Source of the DNA: 2-12-FULL-41-16 sp964473715
GTDB taxonomy: Bacteria; Patescibacteriota; Patescibacteriia; Magasanikbacterales; UBA922
Length of the DNA: 10,796 nt
Assembly: GCA_964473715.1 (NCBI GenBank)
Contig: CAYYQC010000031.1
Coordinates: 1 to 10,796, forward strand
Reading direction: 5' to 3'
Shown: positions 1 to 6,053 of the stretch, in pieces
Numbering within the stretch: position 1 is the first letter of the stretch
How the letters are laid out: each line of letters opens with the position of its first letter
The notes under the pieces: model-generated
What the model saw: the letters and a program-made list of their open reading frames with translations, nothing else
Told to the model about the DNA's origin: nothing
The model's database searches: none
Translations under genes and position numbers: made by a program

Positions 1-378
1 TTCATCCATGAGTTGGGCCACATTGGTGTTGGCTTTTAAATCTGGGTACGCTTCCACAGCAATGCGGAGACCACTTAAAGCTGAGCCGAGCATACTTTCA
101 GCTTGGCCAAGAGCCGCAGTATTTCCGCCTTTTTGTGCGTCCATAGCGGCCGCGCGTGCTTTGGTGACATTCTCAAGTAAAGTTTTTTCATGAGTTAAGT
201 ACCCTTTAACACTTTCTACCAAGTTTGGAATCAAATCATGGCGGCGTTTAAGTTGAACATCAATATCACTCCAAGCTTCTTTTACTCGGTTGCGGAGGGT
301 TACAAGGCCATTGTAAGTAAAGATAAGCCAAACTGCGACAACACCAAGGACAATGAGGAGGATAGTGCTAAGACCCAT
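1..378 (-). CDS. lemA: LemA family protein, N-terminal part (cut by window edge)
   Basis: This fragment holds the first 126 codons; the rest lies beyond the left edge (LemA proteins are usually about 180-200 residues). It starts MGLSTILLIVLGVVAVW, giving one N-terminal transmembrane helix at about residues 3-21. The family signature follows directly: YNGLV, LRNRVKEAWSDIDVQLKRR, then DLIPNLVE and VKGYLTHEK. After that comes an alanine-rich helix with ARAAAM and an SALSGLRIAVEAYPDLKAN stretch. Together these are diagnostic of LemA. Family members are membrane-anchored helical-bundle proteins with the bulk outside the cytoplasmic membrane; their biochemical role is poorly defined. The ATG at 378-376 is the only plausible start because it sits immediately before the membrane helix. 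No SD sequence is visible. A possible -10 (TATACT, minus strand, 420-415) lies upstream. The gene is divergent from rseP and shares a 108-bp spacer with it. Confidence 0.93.
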   Translation of the reverse strand, partial: MGLSTILLIVLGVVAVWLIFTYNGLVTLRNRVKEAWSDIDVQLKRRHDLIPNLVESVKGYLTHEKTLLENVTKARAAAMDAQKGGNTAALGQAESMLGSALSGLRIAVEAYPDLKANTNVAQLMDE

Positions 379-410
379 ATGATTAAATAAGAATAAATAA
401 GGTTATGGCC

Positions 411-439
411 TTGAAGTATAGGCCTAATTGTGAAATACT
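411..439 (+). promoter_or_regulatory. Predicted promoter of the rseP operon
   Basis: TTGAAG at 411-416 and AATACT at 434-439 are separated by exactly 17 bp. They match the sigma70-type -35 and -10 at 4/6 and 4/6. The predicted transcript starts near 446 and has a leader of about 40 nt before the rseP ATG at 487. The -10 lies inside a perfect inverted repeat (429-446). This is a prediction from spacing and hexamers only. Confidence 0.45.
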
Positions 440-446
440 ATTCACA
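429..446. promoter_or_regulatory. Perfect inverted repeat, candidate operator in the lemA/rseP divergent region
   Basis: TGTGAA (429-434), a 6-bp spacer ATACTA, then TTCACA (441-446) make a perfect palindrome with 6-bp arms. It covers the predicted -10 of rseP and the -35/spacer region of a possible leftward lemA promoter whose -10 would be TATACT at 420-415 on the minus strand. That position would let one bound dimer affect both promoters. A short palindrome TAGGCCTA (419-426) lies next to it. The bound protein is unknown. Confidence 0.4.
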
Positions 447-486
447 TTGCTTTAAGAATAGAGAAAAATCGCTCTGACGTCAATAT

Positions 487-1650
487 ATGGTTACTGTTTT
501 ATTGTTTTTATTGGTTTTGACCATTGTGGTCCTGGTGCACGAGGCTGGTCATTTTTTTGTGGCCAAATGGTCTGGAATGAAGGTCTATGAATTTGGCTGG
601 GGCTTTCCACCTCGGGCTTTTGGTTTTTATAAGGATCCAAAAACAAAGAAAATTGTTTGGGTGCGTGGGTCTTCTAAGGAAAACCTTAAAGAAGTCGCTG
701 GTGGAGCCGAAACTGTGGAAGAATTTCCAGCCACACTGTATTCAGTGAATTGGCTGCCTTTGGGTGGTTTTGTAAAAATTAAAGGCGAAAATGATCCAAA
801 TCCGGGCCCTGATAGTTTTGCGGCTAAATCTCGCATCAAAAGATTGGCCACTTTGTTGGCAGGTGTAGTCATGAATGTTTTGCTTGCGGCCGTCTTATTT
901 TCATTTGGATACATGTATGGTTTGCCAGGACAAGCTGATCCAAATGATAAACATGCTATTCAAGTAAGTGAACATTTTGTGTTTGTGCAAAGTGTTCAAG
1001 GTGGTTCGCCTGCAGAAAAAGCTGGGATTGAATTAGGAGATATAATTAAGTCTGTAAATGGTGATACTGTCACTAGTGCAGCGCGAATTACAGAATATAC
1101 TCGCACACATGGTAATGACACACTTGTGCTCTTAATTGATCGTAATGGCAAAGAGTTAACGGTTAATGCAAAACCAGAAGCATTGGAAAGTGATCATGTA
1201 CCGCGTTTAGGTGTTGGTCTTGGTGAAGCGGGTTTAGTGCGCTATCCATGGTATTGGGCAATTATCAAAGGCTTCCAGGCTGCTTGGTTTGGGTTATTAA
1301 ATATCTTTGTTTCATTGTACGTATTGCTTAAAAATTTATTAAGTGGAAATGGTGTTTCGGCTGCACTCAGCGGGCCGGTCGGAATTGCGGTAATTGTAGG
1401 ACAAAGCGCGCGTTTAGGATTAAATTACTTAATTTCTGTTACAGCCGCGATTTCACTTAGTTTGGCAGCCATGAATGTACTCCCAATTCCAGCACTTGAT
1501 GGTGGACGGGTTTTATTTGTCCTTATTGAAGGAATATTTGGAAAAAAAGTTCCAGCTAAAGTAGAGCAAATTACTCATGCAGTGGGTTTTATATCTTTGC
1601 TTTTACTCATTGTGGTGATTACTTGGCGCGATATCGCTAAGTTATTGTAA
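487..1650 (+). CDS. rseP: RseP-type site-2 intramembrane zinc metalloprotease
   Basis: This 387-aa protein belongs to the RseP/RasP family (MEROPS M50B), which cleaves membrane-spanning substrates such as anti-sigma factors and signal-peptide remnants within the bilayer. The zinc site is visible: HEAGH (H18, E19, H22) in the first transmembrane helix and the C-terminal NVLPIPALDGG (N330 to G340, D338 as third ligand). LPLGGFVKIKGE (90-101) is the membrane re-entrant loop motif. A second helix spans about 119-145. A single PDZ domain lies at about 157-230, with the peptide-binding stretch GGSPAEKAGIELGDIIKSVN. Later helices are near 255-285, 315-335 and 363-382. One PDZ domain matches Bacillus RasP rather than the two in E. 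coli RseP. The ATG at 487 gives the correct short N-terminus before HEAGH. It has no SD and is first in an operon with a 154-aa unknown protein, pheS and pheT. Confidence 0.96.
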   Translation: MVTVLLFLLVLTIVVLVHEAGHFFVAKWSGMKVYEFGWGFPPRAFGFYKDPKTKKIVWVRGSSKENLKEVAGGAETVEEFPATLYSVNWLPLGGFVKIKGENDPNPGPDSFAAKSRIKRLATLLAGVVMNVLLAAVLFSFGYMYGLPGQADPNDKHAIQVSEHFVFVQSVQGGSPAEKAGIELGDIIKSVNGDTVTSAARITEYTRTHGNDTLVLLIDRNGKELTVNAKPEALESDHVPRLGVGLGEAGLVRYPWYWAIIKGFQAAWFGLLNIFVSLYVLLKNLLSGNGVSAALSGPVGIAVIVGQSARLGLNYLISVTAAISLSLAAMNVLPIPALDGGRVLFVLIEGIFGKKVPAKVEQITHAVGFISLLLLIVVITWRDIAKLL

Positions 1651-1654
1651 TCAT

Positions 1655-2119
1655 ATGTCTAAACAATTATTTGAATATAAAGATTTTAAAAATTGGTATA
1701 GAAAGTTTGCGAACAGTTTGAATTTAAAAGTTGGTTCGCGTTTTACCAAAGTACAAATTGATGATTTTTTGTTCACTCTGCGTACAATACTTAAAGAAGA
1801 TAAGGATATATTGGCTACTGAGCCTGTGCACGAAATTAAAAATTTATTTAGACGCACATGGGCTGATATAAAATATATATCTCCTGAATTATATCCAGCT
1901 GATGAAAAAATTCGTGAATCAATATTTGAATTAGCAAAAAAAGAATGGGAGAAAGTAGAAGCCCAATATTTGGGGGAAGCAATTGACCCAGTCAAAGAAA
2001 CAAAGGAGCATCTTAAAAGTATTACTGATACTGTTTTAGGTTTTTCTGGTGAAGCTGAGAAGCCGGAAATTGATACACGAATTGGTGAAGAATTTTTTAA
2101 TTCACGGCTCCGTAAGTAA
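1655..2119 (+). CDS. Unrecognised 154-aa helical protein between rseP and pheS
   Basis: I do not recognise this family. The protein is soluble-looking, highly charged and predicted to be mostly helical, with no signal peptide or membrane segment. Its N-terminal half is basic and aromatic (FEYKDFKNWYRKF; FRRTWADIKY). A Lys/Glu-rich helix follows at about 88-103 (IFELAKKEWEKVEAQY), then an acidic tail ending in RLRK. It starts 4 nt after the rseP stop and ends 4 nt before the pheS start, so it is almost certainly co-translated with both. Neither it nor its neighbours have an SD sequence. A slightly longer reading frame exists on the opposite strand (2130-1651), but the operon spacing and the charged, non-repetitive translation favour this strand. 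No function can be assigned. The operon position alone does not show a link to proteolysis or aminoacylation. Confidence 0.78.
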   Translation: MSKQLFEYKDFKNWYRKFANSLNLKVGSRFTKVQIDDFLFTLRTILKEDKDILATEPVHEIKNLFRRTWADIKYISPELYPADEKIRESIFELAKKEWEKVEAQYLGEAIDPVKETKEHLKSITDTVLGFSGEAEKPEIDTRIGEEFFNSRLRK

Positions 2120-2123
2120 TTGT

Positions 2124-3158
2124 ATGGCATTTTCTGAATTAGAAAAACTTAAAACCGAGGCTTTGAAACAATTAGGAAAAATTGATTCTTTGGCTGATTT
2201 AGAAAAGTTAGACGTGGAAATTTTTTCCCGCCAAAATGGTACTTTAACTGCTTTGATGAAAGCGATTAAAGATGTTGTGGCTGATGAAAAAAAAGCCTAC
2301 GGGGAAGCTTCTAATGCTTTGAAAAATGAATTAACCGAAGCCTTTGCTGCAAAGCGTACGGAATTTGAGAGTGCAAAATGGGCTAGTTTGGCAACAGAAG
2401 AAAAATTAGATGTGACTCGTCCACGTTTACCGATACAGCGCCGTGGACATTTGCATCCAGTTAGTCAGGTTCAATATGATTTGGAGGATTTATTTACCAG
2501 CATGGGTTTCATGGTGTTAGATGGTCCAGAATTAGAAAGTGATTTTTATAATTTTGAAGCGGTAAATATTCCAGCAGACCACCCAGCGAGAGACATGCAA
2601 GATACTTTTTATATTAAGGGTCACGCTGATTGGGTCATGCGTACTCATACTTCTTCTGTACAGGTACGTTCACTAGAAAAATATGGCGCACCACTCCGTG
2701 CGATTGTACCAGGTCGTGTATTTCGTAACGAAGCTACAGATCCGCGACATGAGCACACGTTTGGACAATTAGAAGGAATGATGGTTGGTAAAGACGTGAC
2801 GCTCGCACATATGAAAGGTGTACTCGAGAATGTGGCCAAGCATTTATATGGTCCAGAAACACAGGTTCGTTTGCGACCAAAATTTTATCCATTTGTAGAA
2901 CCAGGCGTAAATGGAGAAGTAACTTGTTTCCTTTGTCATGGTGCTGGTTGTCGTGTATGTAAAGGTACAGGGTGGATGGAAGTGTTTGGTGCGGGAATGA
3001 TTCATCCAAATGTTTTGCGTGCTGGTAAAATTAATCCAGAAGAATACACTGGTTTTGCTTTTGGTTTTGGTTTAACGCGTTTGGTAATGCTTAAATACCA
3101 AATAGAAGATGTGCGTCATTTGCAGTCTGGTTCAACCAAGTTTTTAGAACAATTCTAG
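2124..3158 (+). CDS. pheS: Phenylalanine-tRNA ligase alpha subunit
   Basis: This 344-aa protein is the catalytic alpha subunit of the alpha2beta2 enzyme that charges tRNA-Phe with phenylalanine using ATP. Residues 1-85 form the N-terminal coiled-coil arm that contacts tRNA. The class II core follows: motif 1 region HPVSQVQYDLEDLFTSMGF (111-129), MRTHTSSVQVR (172-182), motif 2 FRNEATDPRHEHTFGQLEG (200-218) and motif 3 GFAFGFGLTRLVMLKYQIED (310-329). C268, C271, C276 and C279 form a CxxC-x4-CxxC cluster just before GTGWMEVFGAGMIHP (281-295), as in the PheS of many Gram-positive bacteria, and could bind zinc. The ATG at 2124 is preferred over one 25 codons upstream because that one would overlap the preceding gene by 71 nt and the protein from 2124 has the usual family length. 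pheT begins 1 nt after the stop. Confidence 0.97.
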   Translation: MAFSELEKLKTEALKQLGKIDSLADLEKLDVEIFSRQNGTLTALMKAIKDVVADEKKAYGEASNALKNELTEAFAAKRTEFESAKWASLATEEKLDVTRPRLPIQRRGHLHPVSQVQYDLEDLFTSMGFMVLDGPELESDFYNFEAVNIPADHPARDMQDTFYIKGHADWVMRTHTSSVQVRSLEKYGAPLRAIVPGRVFRNEATDPRHEHTFGQLEGMMVGKDVTLAHMKGVLENVAKHLYGPETQVRLRPKFYPFVEPGVNGEVTCFLCHGAGCRVCKGTGWMEVFGAGMIHPNVLRAGKINPEEYTGFAFGFGLTRLVMLKYQIEDVRHLQSGSTKFLEQF

Positions 3159-3159
3159 T

Positions 3160-5607
3160 ATGATTATTAGTAAACATTGGCTCCGTGATTTTGTTTTTTT
3201 GCCTGATGCGCTTGATGCGCAAGATTTGGCGCGCCGTTTAACATTGTCTGTGGCAGAAGTAGAAGGTGTGGTAGAAATGGAAAAAAACTTTGAGAAAATG
3301 GTAGTGGGTAAAATTACCAAAGTAGATGCACACCCAAATGCTGATAAATTGCGCGTTTGTACGGTGGATATTGGGGATTCAGAAGTAACGATTGTTTGTG
3401 GTGGTTCAAATGTAGCAGAAGATATGAAAGTAATTGTGGGTTTGATTGGTGCTAAAGTAAAATGGCATGGCCAAGGTGATTTGGTAGAATTAGCCCTCAT
3501 AAAAATTCGCGGTGTAGAATCAAGTGGAATGATTTGTGGTGCTGACGAAGTGGGGCTCGCTGATCAGTTTCCAAAAAAATCAGAAGCAGAAATTGTTGAT
3601 CTTTCACATCTTAAGGCGCGTCCGGGAACACCAGTTGCTACTGCACTTGGGCTTGATGATGTGATTTTTGAAATTGATAATAAGTCACTTACCAATCGTC
3701 CAGATTTGTGGGGACATTATGGTATGGCGCGTGAAATCGCAGCACTTACTCGGAAGAAATTTACTCCACTTGTCCCAGCCAAAGTTAAACCTAATAAAAA
3801 ATATTCATTAAAAGTAAAGGTCAGTGCTCCAGAAATTTGTTCACGATATCAGGCTGTGGTAATTGAAGGGGTGAGTGCGACTGAGTCACCAGCTTGGCTA
3901 AAAAATAATTTGGTCGCTGTGGGTCAACGTCCAATTAATGCAATTGTAGACCTTACTAATTATATTTTATTTGAGCTTGGTCAACCTCTACATGCTTTCG
4001 ATGCCGCGGTATTAAATCCAAATGACCAAGATATTACTTTAGAAGTTCGCAAAGCAATGGCTAGTGAACAATTTGTTACATTAGATGATAAGAATTTAGC
4101 TTTGCCAGAAAATACTTTGGTAATTGCTAATAATGGATTGCCAGTGGCTTTGGCTGGTATTAAGGGTGGTAAAGATAGTGGGGTAAGTGATTCTACAACT
4201 ACCATTGTTTTGGAGAGCGCAAATTTTAATGCCACGGCTATTCGACAAAGTTCTACGGCATTTGGACTCCGTACTGAGGCTTCGGCTCGTTTTGAAAAAA
4301 GTCTTGACCCGCACCTCACTGAATTAGCAGTAGAGCGCTTTGTGGAACTTGCTAAAAAAGTTTGGCCAGATTTAGTAGTGGCAAGTGCAGTGGTGGATGT
4401 ACGTAATTTTAATGACAAACCATTTGTTCTTGAATTTCCAGTTACGTTTATCACACAGCGTTTGGGCGTGGAAATTAGTAATAAAACTATTTCCGATATT
4501 TTAGAACGGCTTGGATTTGAAGTAGTAATTAAAAAAAATCAATTACGTTTGGTTGTGCCAACTTGGCGTGCGAGTAAAGATGTGCGGATTCCAGAAGATG
4601 TGGTGGAGGAAGTTGCTCGTTTGTATGGATATGAAAATATTCCAGGAACATTGCCCGCTTTATCAATTGCTCCGCCACTTGCAAATCATTTGCGTTTACT
4701 GGAACGAGAAATTAAAGAAGTGTTAGCTTTTGAATGTGGTTTTACTGAAGTTTCTAATTATTCATTTGTTTCTCCTGAATGGTTGAATCGTTTGGGAGTG
4801 CTGACAAGCGCGCAGTATGTGGAGTTGAATAATCCAATTGCTAAAGACCGCCCATTACTTCGTCGTGAATTAGTACCTGGATTGATTGAAAATACTAAAG
4901 CCAATGCACATTCTGATAGTCTAGCGTTTTTTGAATGTGGTCGCGTATTTTTACCAGATGAAGCTGGAGAGCGTACCAATGCAGGTGGAAGTGAATTGTT
5001 ACCAGCTCAACCACTTCACTTAGGTCTGGTATTTACTAGTAAAAATAATAATGAGCCTTTGTATGAACTTAACCAGGCGTTAGAATCAATAGCTAAACGA
5101 CTTGGTATGAATCTTACTTTGGTTGAAGAAAAAAACGTACCAGGAATATATCATCCAGGTAGAAGTGCTCTGATTATGTGTGGCATGGAAGTAATTGGTC
5201 GCGCGGCCGAACTTCATCCGGCTAAACAAGCAGAATTAAGTGTGCCTGCGCGCGTAGCCATGGCTGAATTATCTGTGACTAAACTTTTAGAACAGGCTCG
5301 CGCTATAGCGCCATATCACACCGTACCAGAATTTCCAGAAGTAATACGTGATTTGGCTTTGGTTGTAAAAAAGAATATTACTCACGCGCAAATCATGGAA
5401 ATTATCCAAAGCGCGCATCTACATATTCGTGGCGCAGAAGTTTTTGATGTGTATGAATCAAAAGAATTAGGAAAAGATTTGCGCAGTCTGGCCTATCATG
5501 TGACTTTGGGCTCTGATCATACACTTTCTGCCGAAGAAATTGACGCAGCTATGGAATCTCTGAAAAAGAAATTAACTGATACTGTAAAAGCAGAGTGGCG
5601 TGCATAA
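3160..5607 (+). CDS. pheT: Phenylalanine-tRNA ligase beta subunit
   Basis: This 815-aa protein (family usually 790-810) is the beta subunit partnering PheS. The N-terminal start MIISKHWLRDFV is typical. An EMAP-II-like OB domain that helps tRNA binding spans about 43-155 (VGKITKVDAHPNADKLRVC; SSGMICGADEVGL). LTNRPDLWGHYGMAREIAAL (177-196) is a conserved linker. The B3/B4 domain, where editing of Tyr-tRNA-Phe takes place in this family, spans about 215-395 (VDLTNYILFELGQPLHAFD; GLRTEASARFEK). B5 follows at about 415-490 (PTWRASKDVRIPEDVVEEVA), then a non-catalytic class II-like core at about 500-700. The C-terminal FDX-ACB anticodon-binding domain spans about 718-814 (FPEVIRDLALVV; AYHVTLGSDHTL). 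All modules are present with no frameshift. It starts 1 nt after pheS with no SD, indicating strict translational coupling for 1:1 subunit synthesis. Confidence 0.97.
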   Translation: MIISKHWLRDFVFLPDALDAQDLARRLTLSVAEVEGVVEMEKNFEKMVVGKITKVDAHPNADKLRVCTVDIGDSEVTIVCGGSNVAEDMKVIVGLIGAKVKWHGQGDLVELALIKIRGVESSGMICGADEVGLADQFPKKSEAEIVDLSHLKARPGTPVATALGLDDVIFEIDNKSLTNRPDLWGHYGMAREIAALTRKKFTPLVPAKVKPNKKYSLKVKVSAPEICSRYQAVVIEGVSATESPAWLKNNLVAVGQRPINAIVDLTNYILFELGQPLHAFDAAVLNPNDQDITLEVRKAMASEQFVTLDDKNLALPENTLVIANNGLPVALAGIKGGKDSGVSDSTTTIVLESANFNATAIRQSSTAFGLRTEASARFEKSLDPHLTELAVERFVELAKKVWPDLVVASAVVDVRNFNDKPFVLEFPVTFITQRLGVEISNKTISDILERLGFEVVIKKNQLRLVVPTWRASKDVRIPEDVVEEVARLYGYENIPGTLPALSIAPPLANHLRLLEREIKEVLAFECGFTEVSNYSFVSPEWLNRLGVLTSAQYVELNNPIAKDRPLLRRELVPGLIENTKANAHSDSLAFFECGRVFLPDEAGERTNAGGSELLPAQPLHLGLVFTSKNNNEPLYELNQALESIAKRLGMNLTLVEEKNVPGIYHPGRSALIMCGMEVIGRAAELHPAKQAELSVPARVAMAELSVTKLLEQARAIAPYHTVPEFPEVIRDLALVVKKNITHAQIMEIIQSAHLHIRGAEVFDVYESKELGKDLRSLAYHVTLGSDHTLSAEEIDAAMESLKKKLTDTVKAEWRA

Positions 5608-5615
5608 TAGAAAAA

Positions 5616-5624
5616 TGATATACT
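5616..5624 (+). promoter_or_regulatory. Predicted extended -10 promoter for the 108-aa membrane protein gene
   Basis: TGATATACT reads as an extended -10 element: TG (5616-5617), one base, then TATACT (5619-5624). No acceptable -35 lies 16-18 bp upstream, as is allowed for extended -10 promoters. Transcription would start near 5631, about 18 nt before the ATG at 5649. The predicted 5' leader contains a near-palindrome, TCTTAA-A-TTAAGA (5633-5645), next to the start codon. Confidence 0.45.
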
Positions 5625-5648
5625 GCAATTACTCTTAAATTAAGAAGT

Positions 5649-5975
5649 ATGCCTGTCACATCTTCGCAAGATTTTCTCTATATCGTACTAGCTATTTGTA
5701 TTGTCTGGTTCACGGTTTTTCTTTGTTGGCTTTTGTTTCAGGCAGCACGTGTGCTTCGCAATGCCAATAAAGTCGTAGAAGGACTCATGCATCAATTAGA
5801 ATTAATAACAGACGCCGTAGATTTTATTCGTCGTAAAATGGACGGACTTTCTAGTAGCATGGGCGTGGTTAGTTCATTGGCCACAAGTTTGGTGGAAAAG
5901 TATGTGGTGGGAAAACTAGCAAAAAAGTTTGACGATAGTGATAATGATCGTCCGGGCAAGAAAAAGAGACGCTAA
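5649..5975 (+). CDS. Small single-pass membrane protein, unknown function
   Basis: This 108-aa protein belongs to no family I can name with confidence. A strongly hydrophobic helix spans about residues 9-32 (FLYIVLAICIVWFTVFLCWL). It is followed by a long amphipathic helix (ARVLRNANKVVEGL; LELITDAVDFIRRKMDGL), a Ser-rich hinge (SSSMGVVSSLATSL) and a very basic tail (RPGKKKRR). The arrangement resembles DUF948-like proteins, but that is only a shape resemblance. It probably sits in the membrane with the basic tail in the cytoplasm. It has its own predicted extended -10 promoter 25-33 nt upstream, only a weak SD-like AAGAAG before the ATG, and a terminator directly after its stop. It could therefore be expressed alone or by readthrough from pheT. 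Similarity searching would be needed to name it. Confidence 0.8.
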   Translation: MPVTSSQDFLYIVLAICIVWFTVFLCWLLFQAARVLRNANKVVEGLMHQLELITDAVDFIRRKMDGLSSSMGVVSSLATSLVEKYVVGKLAKKFDDSDNDRPGKKKRR

Positions 5976-5981
5976 AACCCC

Positions 5982-6012
5982 AAAAATCCTCTTGAAAATA
6001 GAGGATTTTTTT
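5982..6012 (+). terminator. Intrinsic terminator after the 108-aa membrane protein gene
   Basis: AAAAATCCTC (5982-5991) pairs perfectly with GAGGATTTTT (6001-6010) around a 9-nt loop, and the T run continues to 6012. It begins 6 nt after the stop codon at 5973-5975. It closes the rseP to membrane-protein transcription unit and separates it from dnaE, whose -35 begins only 4 bp beyond the T run. Confidence 0.88.
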
Positions 6013-6015
6013 ATC

Positions 6016-6044
6016 TTTACAGACGGCCTTGAAACCCGTACAAT
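6016..6044 (+). promoter_or_regulatory. Predicted dnaE promoter producing a leaderless mRNA
   Basis: TTTACA (6016-6021) and TACAAT (6039-6044) are separated by exactly 17 bp; each matches the sigma70-type consensus at 5/6. Initiation about 7 nt after the -10 would fall at 6051-6052, within 2-3 nt of the dnaE ATG at 6054. The transcript would then have essentially no 5' leader and no room for an SD sequence. Confidence 0.7.
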
Positions 6045-6053
6045 GAGTGGGCT

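Noticed and set aside
8..193. 61-codon plus-strand reading frame near the left edge
   Set aside because: It is antisense to the clear LemA coding sequence and resembles no protein family.
429..446. CRP-type site
   Set aside because: The TGTGA and TCACA half-sites resemble CRP, but they are separated by 8 bp rather than 6 and no CRP homologue is visible, so only a generic palindrome is claimed.
2049..2123. Upstream in-frame ATG that would extend PheS by 25 residues
   Set aside because: It would overlap the previous gene by 71 nt. Starting at 2124 gives the normal PheS length and the same 4-nt spacing as the neighbouring gene.
1651..2130. Reading frame of 159 codons on the minus strand, slightly longer than the plus-strand 154-aa gene
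   Set aside because: It is opposite to the surrounding operon. Its translation is Ser-rich in the manner of an antisense shadow, while the plus-strand frame fits the operon with 4-nt spacers on both sides.
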